This document shows positions 1 through 10,152 of a stretch of 64,000 bases of DNA, piece by piece. The translations under genes were made by a program, and so were the position numbers. The notes below the pieces were generated by a model. It saw only the letters and a program-made list of their open reading frames with translations, was not told where the DNA came from and ran no database searches. Source of the DNA: Parelaphostrongylus tenuis (taxonomy: Eukaryota; Nematoda; Chromadorea; Rhabditida; Metastrongylidae); NCBI GenBank assembly GCA_019055375.1, contig JAHQIW010000956.1:55103-119102 (forward strand), read 5' to 3'. Each line of letters opens with the position of its first letter. The stretch's first letter is position 1.

Positions 1-545
1 TCTTCAAAAGGGATGATACAGATAACTCGAACGTTCAAACGTAAGAGCTAGTTCTCCTTCGGCTTCTTCTTTGCAGAAAAATTTATGAACTTTGACTTGT
101 TGGTTTAACAGTCCAGAACATTTATCCATCTCTTCAGGCGTTGAGCAGACTTTAAAGCTGATACATCTACAATAAAGTACTGGAAGGAGAGCGAGCTCCG
201 CTTCCCATCACTTGAATATAACGGGAAGATTTGGCGCCATTTGCTCACTCATTGCCAACCTTCTATTCTACGAGATATTTTCGGACCATCTAAAGGTTGA
301 GAGCAATTCAAGCGTTCTCTCGATAGACCCAATACGTGCCTAATCGAAAAAATGTTTATGGCTCCTCCGTGTTAGGTAATGGGTTCGGTAATGTATTGCT
401 CAGCGAAATCATTCGATTTGCTTGTACTACGGGTGGTAACGTCGAAAGAATCTATGACAGACACGTTGTCTAAGAGGGGCGTTGCTTAGACGATACAAAC
501 TTCAGCAACTGAGCAACTGTTAGATTTAAAAACCAAGTCATTCTA
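1..545 (-). mobile_element. Penelope-like element reverse-transcriptase relic, copy 1
   Basis: The minus strand, read in broken frames, resembles the reverse transcriptase of Penelope-like elements. The best evidence comes from its better-preserved copy at 30598-31152, which shows a SFDV motif, a FRWS motif and a remnant of the YIDD catalytic box. The two copies match over their whole length in the same orientation with scattered substitutions and small indels. This copy is interrupted by stops and frameshifts, so it is a dead fragment. It is cut by the window edge, so its other end is not visible. Confidence 0.6.
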
Positions 546-599
546 CTAACAGTTCTATGATGACTGAATCGTACCTTATAGGATATTGAACGGTATGGA

Positions 600-835
600 A
601 AACATTCAACCCCAGGCGGAAGATGAACCCACGTCCACCCGCGCCGGGAGCACGTGCTACCACTACACCGCCGAGGACACCGTTCTACTACCACTTTCTT
701 CGATATATCCTATCGTAGCTGTCACCAAATAACCTTTAACGAGGTTAATCCGGTAAGCTATGGTGTGATGCTAGCACACGCTCCCGATAAGGGTGGTACA
801 CGGGTTCAACTCCAGCCTGAGACCATTTGTTTTGT
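600..835. repeat. Two opposed tRNA-derived SINE heads (SINE1 family)
   Basis: About 612-690 on the minus strand and 752-832 on the plus strand each carry a tRNA-like 5' part: an A-box-like stretch (GGTGTAGTGGTAGCAC or a variant) followed by a B-box (GGGTTCAACTCC or a variant). The same module recurs more than ten times in the window. The anticodon arm does not fold properly, so these are SINE heads, not working tRNA genes. Confidence 0.55.
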
Positions 836-1200
836 GTACCACTTAATACTCTTCGAAGTCGTTGTGAATCCGTAACCATCAAAATATGATTGGCTGGTAG
901 TCGCCGTCAAAAATAATTTTGATCCTCATCTGCCTAGTGATGATTCGGCGAATGAATATTATTCAGGAGGGCTTTCCAGCGAACAACCAGTGTTTTCGAT
1001 CCGGGCGGTGTCTCGTTTTTCTTTCTTTTTTGAGTTTTTCCAACTCGTAGATTAAAGATTGACATAGGTACGTCCATTTCAAAGTTTAGAGTACTACTGT
1101 GTACAAAATTTCATGGGAAGTCGGCTGAATGATAGAAAAGAGGGGCCCGTGATGCCTACAGATTGTGTCTTCCAGGAGTGAATTCATCAATCTTTCAATA
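836..1200. other. Unassigned AT-rich stretch
   Basis: I see no coding exon, repeat head or strong fold here. There is a T-rich run near 1015-1035. It lies between SINE heads and the first foldback element. Confidence 0.5.
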
Positions 1201-1488
1201 TAGTCTGTGAGAATGTTTAGAGCGTTTTTGAGGTTGATACCCCAGAACCATACGCACCTTTTGGCGGTGTCGCCTGCTTCATCAGTGCCCCACGCACCAC
1301 ACTGAATTCTGCTTTATGGTGAGGATAGGGAGAAGTTAATAATGGTGGTAGCACGTCTCCCCATCCATACTATGACGTAGGGTTCAGTGTGGCGCGTGGG
1401 CAACTGATGAAGCAGGCGACACTGCCGAAACGTGCGTATGGCTCTGGCGTACCATCCTCGAAAAGACTCTAAACATTCTCAAAGACTT
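1201..1488. repeat. Foldback element with hammerhead-like cores in both arms
   Basis: The left arm (about 1201-1325) and right arm (about 1380-1488) are inverted copies, for example GAATGTTTAGAG against CTCTAAACATTC. Each arm carries, on opposite strands, CTGATGA, then a short hairpin built on GGCGACA and GCC, then GAAA or AAAA. These are the two conserved boxes of a hammerhead ribozyme in the right order. The closing stem I is not convincing, so I treat this copy as decayed or divergent. Confidence 0.6.
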
Positions 1489-2012
1489 ATTGAAGGTTAA
1501 ATTCAAAGTATAAAAGCGGTTAGATGGATTTCTACATATCCAGTATCATGAAGCTTCATCGATTCAGTCCGAACCTTGTCGACTTCACTATCAAAAGTTT
1601 GCAGAGATTCCTCTATTGAATCGGATCTTTGTATAGATCCGTTAGGGTCCATTAGCAATTACCCTGAGAATACAATTTTGTTCCAGGTCTTAATAGAACC
1701 CATAAAGAATCATGGAATGGTTGCCAGTTTTTCTCATGATTCAGTTATTCTGTCGACATTCTTATTGGTTTGCTTTTGGTTTCTGCAGAAATAGCATTCG
1801 ATTCGTTTTTTCACTGTGAACATCCTAAGCGCTATACAGTCGCTGGATTATACGAATTGTTTATTTATCTGTTGTGTTTATTATTTACAATGTTTTTTCT
1901 GCCGATAATAAGAGAAATCGAGTCGGCCATCCTCGTATATCTATCTACACACTAGAAGATATTCACCATTTATCTCATCGACTGTTTCTGAACTTCGCTA
2001 CAAACATTTGAT
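1489..2012. other. Unassigned sequence between foldbacks
   Basis: Several short open frames occur, but none has coding-like composition, a recognisable domain or good splice sites. I see nothing further in it. Confidence 0.5.
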
Positions 2013-2394
2013 GGAGTCTGTGAGGATGCTCAAAGCCTTACCGAGGCTATTACGTCAGAGTCATACGAACGTCTTGGCGGTGTCGCTCGCTTCAGCAGTA
2101 GTTTGCGCTTCAAACTGAACCTTACTCTATAGCGATAAGTAAGCGATTGAAAAATCGATGAGATTCACAGGGAGGTTCCACATATTCACTACCAACCGTA
2201 ATCCGTCGACTGAAAAAAATGGTGATGACACACTATCATGTGCAATCACCATAGATAACGTCTCCCGTCCTTAAAGGAAGGCTCAGTTTGAAGCTGTTTT
2301 ACTGGTAAAGCAGGCGACACGGCTGAAATCTGTGAAATCTGTTAAAGCTCTGACGCAACAACCTCTTTAAGGCTTCAAGCATTCTCACAGAACT
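2013..2394. repeat. Second foldback element, related to 1201-1488
   Basis: The ends are inverted copies (CTGTGAGGATGCTCAAAGCC against GGCTTCAAGCATTCTCACAG). Arm interiors resemble the foldback at 1201-1488, including the GGCGACAC hairpin and a degraded CTGATGA/GAAA pair. About 150 bases of loop separate the arms. Confidence 0.6.
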
Positions 2395-2491
2395 GTATTC
2401 AGTCTCTCTATCCTACCGCTTCTTTGCAGACTCTGCTTAAAACGATAGTACTTGATAATGATACAACATGTTTTGAGCCGTTAAGGTCTAA

Positions 2492-2541
2492 GTGCTAGAC
2501 GGGCGGCTGTTTCGTCCTATACATGGACTCCTCAGTAGCAC
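2492..2541 (-). ncRNA. Type I hammerhead ribozyme, minus-strand copy
   Basis: Reading the minus strand: stem I GUGCUA/UAGCAC (6 bp), core CUGAGGA, stem II GUCC/GGAC around a 7-base loop, GAAA, then stem III CAG-loop-CCG and cleavage triplet GUC. It differs from the plus-strand copy at 2643-2692 by a stem III mismatch and one base in loop II. It may still fold, but stem III is weakened. Confidence 0.75.
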
Positions 2542-2642
2542 AGCCTTCGGTTCAGCCAGTCCCTTGAGGCTATACTCCTCTATGAATGAATACGAAGAAG
2601 TAGAGGAGTATAGCGTCAAGGGATTGGCTAAACAGAGAGACT

Positions 2643-2692
2643 GTGCTACTGAGGAGTCCACGTATAGGACGAAACAGCCGCCTGTCTAGCAC
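2643..2692 (+). ncRNA. Type I hammerhead self-cleaving ribozyme, canonical
   Basis: All conserved parts are present in order: stem I 5' strand GUGCUA (2643-2648), core CUGAGGA (2649-2655, fits CUGANGA), stem II GUCC/GGAC (2656-2659 with 2667-2670), GAAA (2671-2674), stem III CAG/CUG (2675-2677 with 2682-2684) around CCGC, then UC so that the triplet is GUC, with predicted cleavage after 2686. Stem I closes with UAGCAC (2687-2692), 6 of 6 pairs. Hammerheads are known in the terminal repeats of Penelope-like retroelements, where they are thought to process the RNA. Activity is inferred from sequence only. Confidence 0.88.
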
Positions 2693-2717
2693 TTAGACCC
2701 TAACGACTCAAAACATG

Positions 2718-3318
2718 TCGTATCACTATCACACTATATTCAGCATCGCCGTAGCATAGTTATAGTCTTTTCCCCTCAAGAGTGTACCGATTCGAGTTCC
2801 AGTTTGTCTGCTTAGGATTAGGCTGTGATTGTAAGCTAATCTGCAAGTGTTTCCAGTGTTTGTCGTGTCAGAATTCCTCTAAAGTGTCGTTTATCCCTAA
2901 GAAATTTGTCTCAGATCTCAGATGTAAGGCTTGGAAACGTGATTTTTCTGAAATCATTCCGTTATCATCGTTGTTTTTACTTTCATTCGTTAATGTTCTC
3001 AACCACTCCTCTTTTTTTATGAGTGATTATTTCTATTCAGTAAGTTAGTTTCAGGTGTGTACAAACATAGCAATAGGCTAATGTCTTTCAGTTTAAATGG
3101 GCAGGAATTCTAAAGTGACCTATGTGAAGGTTTGTTTATTGAAAATAATTTCTATTAGATTAATAACTGTGAGCGTGATCTCAGCGGTTTACTGAATAGT
3201 GACAGGCGGTTATTTTAACTTCGTAATAGTTTGAATCCCTTTGGATCAAACAAATGCTGATGCATTAGTAATAAATACTCACTGAGGTGTGATTTTTCTC
3301 TATTTGATTTGCTGTCAG
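2718..3318 (+). promoter_or_regulatory. Upstream region and likely spliced-leader acceptor of the AF9/ENL-like gene
   Basis: I see no conserved exon here. The stretch ends in a pyrimidine-rich acceptor (TTTTTCTC..GCTGTCAG, AG at 3317-3318) eight bases before the ATG at 3327. This is the arrangement expected for spliced-leader trans-splicing onto a nematode first exon. The promoter itself cannot be located by eye. Confidence 0.45.
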
Positions 3319-3326
3319 TTATTGTC

Positions 3327-6300
3327 ATGTATATACAGGTGTTAATCGGTCATGAGTCGTTTGCTTTGGAAAAGCCTCTACCGAATAATCATCGATTCCG
3401 ATGGATACTTTTTGTCCGTCCAATTGTTGGGTCGAAATTCACCGATACTACTTTTATCAATAAGGTGCGTTTTTTTTCTCACCGCTATGTCTTTCGTGTT
3501 TGTACTTATGTGCTTTCTAGACTGATTAATGTTCTCAGGTGAGCCTAAGACCACTGACTCTAACAACCTTAGCGTTGTTCAGAAATTACAGTTTTTTCCT
3601 ATGTAGGTCAAATATGAGGTTGTTATTACAGAATTTATTCTGACAGCCAATGTTTCAACGGCTTCGCCTTGGTCAGAGCCTGCAAAGATCAGATTTTCTT
3701 TGTTTCTGGGAAAAATGCATGAGTTTTTTGTTGAAGTAATGCAGGTGTTTTGCTGATTCGTTTGTAGACAAATCTGATCTTTCCAGGCGTTGAAAAGGCG
3801 AGACTGGCGAAACGTCAGTTGTTCGAATAAAATACACAAAAAGAACCGTGAATTGTTGTCCCGTATCAAAATCAAGGTTTTCAGCAACAAGATCTGTTCT
3901 TGATAAGTCTTAATTAAGAATTCTATGCTTTTACTGCTTTCTTCGCAGTGTTATGATGTTTCAAATGCACCTATGAGAATTGAGAGGTGAGCAAAAATTT
4001 GACCTCAATCGGTAATTGAACGCGCCTTCACCCACCATGTGGGCACGTGTTACCTCTACACCACAGAGGCCATAGCATACCCACCACTCATTTTTCATTA
4101 TTTCTCTAGCTTAGCTATCAACATTAGAGATCTTGATTATTACATATCACAGTGGCTATCAGCTTAACTGGGTTTGTGTTGATGGCTGATAGCTATGATA
4201 GAGAGAGCTTGAAGAATGAGTGGTGGGTATGCGGTGGGCTCGGTGGTGTAGTGGTAGCACGTGCCCCCCGTATCGGTGAAACACGTGTTCAACTCCCGTT
4301 TGAAGTGGAATCTATGCTCACCACCCAATTCTTTTGGGTGACTTTGCAGGAGTCTTAATGTTGATAATTTCGTCCCTGCTTATCAGGAAAGCAGTGAACT
4401 GTTTCATTGTTGTATAAAGTTTATCATAGGTCTCAATTTATATGATCAGCTGTCTATAAAACTCGACATTGTTCAATAATTCACCGTTTTTTCTTTGCTA
4501 AGTTAATTGCATTGAACAGTATCGTGTTTGGCTTGCCAAAGAAAAAATTGGTCTCGATTTCGTTCATCAAGTTTTTGATTGATTCCACTTGTCAGAGGTG
4601 CATCCTATCATAAATATTACCGAAATTACAGTAAATGCCGTTGATCAAAGGATTTCATCTATATATTTTTTGGGCATCCGTCATGGTTTTCATTATGAGA
4701 CTACTTCCAGGTAGAAATCGAACTGCATCCGACATTTGCCAATCCATTTCGTGTGCTCAAAGAGCCACCGTTTGAGCTTGAAGAAACTGGTTATGCTTCA
4801 TTCACACCAACACTCACAATACATTTCAACACACCACGTGCTAAACCCTATCCTGTGCAATATGATTTGAATCTCACATTGGGTAAGACTGATGATTTGC
4901 ACTCGGCTTCTGATCGTTTCAATTTTGACTGAAACCCTTTAGAGAAACACTCAATTCACCAGCAGGAGATGACTTTCGCAATGTCGGATGTTGCACCTTC
5001 ATTTCTTGAGTTGGTGCGGCTTTTTTGTGGCTCAACAGACGGTAAACGAAAGAAACGTGACACGGATACGGCCTCCAATCGTCCAAAGAAGTCAAAGGCT
5101 GACGACAAGATGTACTAATTTAGTTTGATTTTTTGCCATATATCCATCAAATTTTCTGAGGTGTTTCTGATGCAATGGAAACGATGTCTATTTCAGAGTA
5201 TGCTCCGATCGGAGTGCGAAAGGCTCCATGAATAATGATAAAAAGAAACATAGAGATGTGAAAAACGAAAAGGTCAAGGAGAAAAAAAGCAAGGGTCCGT
5301 ACGTGGAGTCAAACGTTAGTTGTGTTGATGCCTTTATTAGAATTCATTCTCTTTAACATCTTGTAAGCTATCTTTTCATCATTTTGTATAGTCGATTGGA
5401 CGCCGAAATCATTTCAAAGCTTCCACTCGTTCAAAACCATTATTCCTAGAGCTGTGTTTTGATTTTATATAGAGATGTAGTCTGCTATCAACTTTTGCAC
5501 TTGATTAAAGATATTTTTTACTTTGTGGAATCTGTGATTTTTTTTTGTACTGAAAACCTCTTGTAAGTGAAGGAGCGCTTCGTATGACCCAGTTTTATTC
5601 TACAGGACGGCACTGACAAAAAGATGGCGCCAATTTGCGAAGCGTCACCAAGTTTTGGAACTGTGGATACTTCTGCGTTCCGCGTGGCTGTTGCACCACA
5701 GCGACCCGTTAAGGTGGCACCAAGCAAGGCGGAGGAGCGCATCATTTCAAGTGATTCGGTAAAAAACGTTCCCTAATTACTTCCAATGAAAATGTCTGTT
5801 TTTTCGATTTCGCTTCTCTCACAATGGATAGTTTCGTTAAATTTCGTTTATTGTAGAAAAAGCAGGAAAGTTTTGAATTCTCGACATTTTCAGTCGACTG
5901 CATGCGACTCTTCTTCACTATCGTCGTCATCCTTGGGGACTTCTAGTCCTCCATCTCGGCGAACTCTCCCTCTGCCTGAGTTGCATCGCCGTTTAATATC
6001 TCTAACGGACGAAAATCTGATATTCAGGTGGGGACTTACCACAGAGTAATTTCTTGCGGTTAGTGAAAGCGAAGAGGTTGGTATCAGAGTGTAGGATTAG
6101 ACAGCATTCTTTGTGCCATACACACTCTGGTTCTGTAGCGAATTCAGGTCCTCCTATGATTTGCCACGATGAACTTTTTTGTTGCAACAATTCCGAGTGT
6201 TGAACTTGGGTAATTAAATATTTGTTTACATGTACAAAAAATAGACAGATACGTAGGATAACAACTAACAATCAGCATTCGAGGTCAAAAGACTAGCTTC

Positions 6301-6874
6301 AGTGCATCAATAGTGCGAGTCAATGAGTTACTTTGGCTGAAAAAATGATCATTCTTCAGTGTTGTAAAAAATATATCTTCTCAGTTCCATTAGTGATTGG
6401 GTAGGGGGTTTATGGTTAACAAGATATCTGTAAGTATTAAGGGCTAAGTTGTTGTTCGTTATTACAAATTATACCTTTTACTCCTGTTTTCTCTACAATT
6501 AGTTTTTTCCCCGCTGCAACTCATTGTCAGCAACTAACCGTCATCGGTTTAGCCTAGGTACTTGATATCGAATTTGACCCAATCATGGTGAGAGATATTG
6601 GGTACTGGAAACAGCGTCGTTAGGTGCAGCGGACTAGAGCACGCGCCACTGGATAGCGTGAAATACGGTTTAAATCCCGACTGACGCAAAAGTTCTGCAC
6701 ATTGCTCTACAACATTGCGTAATTTTTTCCTTTTGTTTCAGAGTGGCAGAGATTCTGCTCACACATCCAACGGCATCGACGTCTCTCTTTCCTTCAAAAC
6801 CAAGTATCTCATTCGATCTCACGTCGGCAGACACTGCCCTTGTGGCTAAGCTAAGCCAAGTACTTACGGGCTAA
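3327..6874 (+). CDS. AF9/ENL-like YEATS and ANC1-homology domain protein (338 aa)
   Basis: Seven exons join without phase conflict: 3327-3464, 4711-4882, 4943-5111, 5197-5314, 5606-5758, 5894-6027 and 6742-6874 (TAA), in total 1017 bases. Residues 1-130 form a YEATS domain, which reads acylated histone lysines; the binding-pocket pattern is visible as L-H-P-T-F (51-55) and G-Y-A-S-F (73-77). Residues about 139-195 are Lys-rich and 251-270 Ser/Pro-rich. The C-terminus has ELHRRL (279-284) and an S-F-D-L motif near 317-320, matching the ANC1-homology domain by which AF9 and ENL bind DOT1L and AFF-type elongation factors in the nucleus. The protein is shorter than human AF9 (568 aa) because the linker is short. 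The start follows from the YEATS first strand (IQVLIGHES) and the acceptor at 3318. The donor of exon 3 (AAGAT/gtacta) is weak; reading through it gives a stop at 5116-5118, a possible short isoform. Introns 1 and 6 hold repeats. Confidence 0.9.
3575..3900. mobile_element. PLE-related inverted pair inside intron 1
   Basis: Two inverted copies of a PLE terminal module face each other around 3630-3690 (minus) and 3765-3820 (plus). Each has CTGATCTTT(G/C)CAGGC, then a AAGGCG hairpin, GAAAC, and CAGYTG. This is the family whose intact versions read CTGANGA-hairpin-GAAAC-GTC. Here the CTGANGA box is mutated (CTGACCA and GTTGAAA), so hammerhead activity is unlikely. Confidence 0.5.
3935..4360. repeat. 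Head-to-head SINE1 pair forming a foldback in intron 1
   Basis: A minus-strand SINE1 (about 3935-4075) and a plus-strand SINE1 (about 4235-4360) face each other, with their tRNA-like heads inward. The sequence between them is itself inverted: CATACCCACCACTCATTTTTC against GAATGAGTGGTGGGTATG. The plus copy has the A-box GGTGTAGTGGTAGCAC and B-box GTGTTCAACTCCC. The same head-to-head arrangement recurs at 13190-13660, 21770-22215 and 49410-49920, so the pair probably moved or was copied as a unit. Confidence 0.65.
6595..6690 (+). repeat. tRNA-like SINE head in intron 6
   Basis: The stretch has an A-box-like AGGTGCAGCGGACTAGAGCA and a degenerate B-box (CGGTTTAAATCCC). The anticodon arm does not pair well. 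It belongs to a different tRNA-derived lineage from SINE1. Confidence 0.4.
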
Positions 6875-8340
6875 ACTTCTTCTTTGATTGATCATTTGTG
6901 TGATTGTTTCAGTAAGGAGAGGCTCTGATGTTGAGTGATTCTACTTTGTTTTTTTTTCTTAGACATTTGTTGCTAATGATTCGATGTGTGTTTTCCCAGT
7001 TACAGTGGCGTTGCAGCGCAATCGTACATATTTTTGTGACCGTTTTGTTCTCATTGTGTTTGAAATGCTTGAAGCTACTGCTCCTCTGATGTGCAAATGG
7101 TTTGTTTTTCCTGTAAATACATCAACGTGTCTACACGTGTATCTCTCCTCCTTTGTCTGGATGCTCATATAGATTACTTAGATAAGTATTTAACTGTCGT
7201 TTAACGTATTTACAGTGTTGTTCAATATTTAAGTCTCCATCGTGAAGTGATTCCGTTGATACTCATGCCTCCTTTGATGCTGAATTGTTTTCCCGGTCAA
7301 TCTCCTGTGCCACTACATAGATCGAACACGGTGTTGTTACCTGTTTGACTGTTTTTTTTTGTTCTATCCAATTTGAGATAGATAAACATAAACTGATTCT
7401 ACTACGCATTCAGACACGAGAGATTAATGGGTTTTTTCTTCGCGTCATATTGCACAAAGTCAAAATAGGAGTGTAGTAAAAACAACTCAACGCGACAATT
7501 TTGGACGATGAATTAAATGTTCTCAAGTTTTGTAGAGGGCTCAGTTTTTGAGGGTAAATGGTGTAAATGCTAGAAATTTTGTGAATGAAAGATAAAAGGA
7601 ATGAAGTTTTCGTCTTTGATCGATACATGAGGAAAAGTCATGAATTCGAGTTCATTAACCATTGATAGAGAGGATGGAGTTATATCTAGTCGATATGACA
7701 GCTCACAGTGGTCTTATCGATGTATTTACATTTGCAGGGTCAAATGTACCGAAAATGTTACAGTGATCCCTTTGTCGTTTTCTTGACGAGGATGAGTGCT
7801 TCGCTAGACTCTTTATAGTCACTCGATAGCTGAAAAAACTGCGATTTAAACACCGGGCTTGGTTGCTGAAATGCCTTCCTTTCTGTGCTGTAGCAACGAG
7901 GAGAAAGTTACATAGCTCTAAAATGTAGAACTTGTTATGCACCGTGACTGCTTCATCTTTTATCTGCATCACCAGAGTCTTAGCATCCGTTAAATAGCTT
8001 GAGAAAGAGCGATTCCAAAGTAAGCTTGGTGTCCAATAAAGCCTGATTTTATTGAAGCAAAGGCGAGGACAAAGTCACGTTTTACCGTCGGCGTTCATTA
8101 TCTGATAAGCTGACGTCTGTACTTGGTTTTCTCCTGATTTGAAAAGAAAATTAAATAGTCACTTGACGCCTGAAATCCATATCGGGTTTATTCAATAATA
8201 TTCAATTAAAATCAAAACTGATGTCTATAGGACGAAAAAACTAAGTCTTTTCTACAGTTACACGAAACTAGGAAATTTTTTTCGAAACGGAGGGAAAAAA
8301 TTTCAAATAATTACGAAAAATCACGCCCTCCCGGGCGGCA
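6875..8340. other. Intergenic region downstream of the AF9/ENL-like gene
   Basis: This begins with the 3' flank of the gene; no clear AATAAA lies within the first few hundred bases. Short open frames on both strands lack domains and splice context. A segment near 7800-7940 resembles 54850-54960 (CACTCGATAGCT..., then a TTGCTG...GCCTT stretch), so part of it is a dispersed repeat. Confidence 0.5.
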
Positions 8341-8494
8341 GATGAAATCGCTGCGCGCAGCGCCATTTGAGAGAGCGCGATTTTCATTATTTACTTACGA
8401 GCTTTCCTCTGTTTTGAGAGTAATTTCAGTTTCTCTCCATATTCTGATGCAGGGCGATCGCCTCTGCAAGCACATATGCTCTTGGTTCAAATGT

Positions 8495-8565
8495 GAATAT
8501 AAATATACAAATATATATATGTGTACACATATAGATGTATATATATGTACATATATATGTACATA
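8495..8565. repeat. AT-rich TATATG/TACATA microsatellite
   Basis: Imperfect alternating TA/TG/CA repeats run up to the head of the SINE2 copy at 8568. A similar tract follows that copy. Confidence 0.8.
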
Positions 8566-8567
8566 AA

Positions 8568-8865
8568 GAGCGCATGTGGTGCAGTGGTCAAGGTGCTCTG
8601 CGTCGCATACGAGCTCAACGGTTTGAACTCGCGCTCATGGCTCACCAAGCCATCCATCCCTCCGGGGTCGGCAAATTGATACCTATACTGGTCTCAAACT
8701 TGTCTGGAAGGATAAGCGGCACTGACTCGGTTCAGCGGGAGGCCACAGCGAGTCATTGTAAAAGCCAGATATGCATTCAATCACCATAAACGAAGTTGAA
8801 ATTGGAGACGATTGCGTGGCGCATCCCTCACGGACTGATCAACGCCGGGAGCTTTATCCTTTTAT
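8568..8865 (+). repeat. SINE2, full-length tRNA-derived SINE (about 300 bp)
   Basis: The head is tRNA-like (GCATGTGGTGCAGTGGTCAAGG, then B-box-like GGTTTGAACTCGC). The body contains CCATCCATCCCTCCGGGGTCGG, GACTCGGTTCAGCGGGAGGC and a 3' part ending near CTGATCAACGCCGGGAGC. The 3' end runs into TATATATG repeats. Further copies lie at 45430-45720, 52150-52450, 52461-52670 and 57400-57670, all minus. Confidence 0.75.
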
Positions 8866-8930
8866 ATATGTATATATATATATATATATTATATATACAT
8901 GTACATATATATATATATATATCCTTTACG
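8866..8930. repeat. (TA)n microsatellite at the SINE2 3' end
   Basis: Alternating TA with a few TG/CA units directly follows the SINE2 body. SINE2 copies at 52.5 kb are also joined to such a tract, which suggests that it is part of the element's tail or a preferred target. Confidence 0.8.
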
Positions 8931-8939
8931 TGTCGAAAA

Positions 8940-9280
8940 AGTGAACGGTGAAGCGAAAATTTCTTTCTGCTCTTACAACGCCGTGTTAAGACCTTTTCGA
9001 AATATTAGCCCACTTTTGGAATAATCAAGATACACGTTAACAAATGACTACTAAACCTTCGATAAAAAGCTATCAGCAGAGCTTAGCCGAGCGAATAAAT
9101 CAAACCGAGTGTGAGACATAATCTATATTTCCGCTACTACAGCGCACTAAGAGGGCTTTCTCAAGAAGCAAGTGAAGTGCTGAAATTACAGGGATTTGAG
9201 CGGTTGAATGATTACTAAAAGTCTACGGGGAAAGCCCTCTTCAGCGAGAAAGATTTGGTCCTAAAGTAAGTCTAATACTC
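8940..9280. repeat. Foldback-family end fragments
   Basis: The stretch 9080-9250 resembles 51880-52080 (GAGTGTGA.AC.TAATCT, TACAGCG.ACTAAGAGG, GAATGAT.A..). Both resemble the ends of the foldback family at 59 and 62 kb. No coding frame. Confidence 0.4.
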
Positions 9281-9397
9281 AGTTAACGATTCCAGAGGAA
9301 TGGAAAGCTTGGTGAGCTCGTAGTCTGTTCGAATCCAATAGTGGCTTGAAGTACATATCGTAATAACTTCTTTTTAGCACTTTTTCGGGTCCGTCAT

Positions 9398-9640
9398 CAC
9401 AAAGATTTTTTTTCACGGTGCGAATCCCAGTACTTCTACCACTCAATCCGTTTTTCGTCATCTTCTTGAACGGCGCAAATTTCTGGTTGAGCGACTCACC
9501 TTGCAATCTCGAGGATAGCCTTGCTGTGGCGTTCCATAGGACGTTGTTGTTGACTGCCGGAGAGAAGCGGGAGGTGGAGATCGGCTCCACGCGTGTCGTG
9601 ACCAACATCACAACCACTCGGCCACGGTACCCCTTATAAT
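9398..9640 (-). repeat. SINE3 (Ser/Leu-tRNA-like head)
   Basis: Read on the minus strand: a head GTGGCCGAGTGGTTGTGATG, then a body containing AACGCCACAGCAAGGCTATC and GATTGCAAGGTGAGTCGC, ending near GGGATTCGCACCGTGAAAAA. The GTGGCCGAGTGGTT start is typical of tRNAs with a long variable arm. Other copies: 17265-17430, 24205-24480, 47668-47870, 54430-54660 and 59880-60145. Confidence 0.7.
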
Positions 9641-10152
9641 AACTCCAGCACAACATAGAAAACAAAAGTGGATGGTTCTGAACAACGTAGAGTTTGCCAT
9701 TTCTCGATAATCACTCAGTAGTCCTATGAGAAACAGGTAGTATTGATCTGCTTTGTGCTGATGTTGCCTACTGAATTCTTTTACGTAATGCAAGACAAAC
9801 AGGAGCACCTCCGTAGATTTTTTGTGAAGGAGCCTGACCATTTCGTAAGTGGTCTTTTTGCGGTTTACATGGTTCAACGCCGAAGTCGCTTGCCAACGAC
9901 GGATTATCATCAAAATACATGACAAAAATTTTCGACATCTTGACATATGGCAGCCAAGTCTTCGATATATGACTGGCGGCTTAAGTCGGAATTTTGAGCA
10001 TCATCTATCAGTTGATTGATGTGGGATTCAACAGCATTACTTCCTTGATCTATGAAGTTTAACGACCGATCTTTCGTCCTGCTCGCGTATCATTCTAGTT
10101 TTCGAGGTATGAAATTGCATAGTGGAATTGAAATGTGGATACCAAGCTGTAG
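9641..10152. other. Unassigned intergenic sequence
   Basis: A minus-strand open frame at 9608-9946 overlaps the SINE3 head and shows no recognisable domain. I found no further feature. Confidence 0.45.

Larger units (their letters stand above)
2467..2717. mobile_element. Near-perfect palindromic PLE-type element with a hammerhead in each arm
   Basis: About 115-base arms (2467-2583 and 2604-2717) are nearly perfect inverted copies around a 20-base centre. Both ends carry CATGTTTTGAG or its complement, shared with the related palindrome at 31280-31622. Each arm encodes a type I hammerhead ribozyme on opposite strands. There is no protein-coding capacity, so the element is non-autonomous. It sits about 600 bases upstream of the AF9/ENL-like gene. 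Confidence 0.75.
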
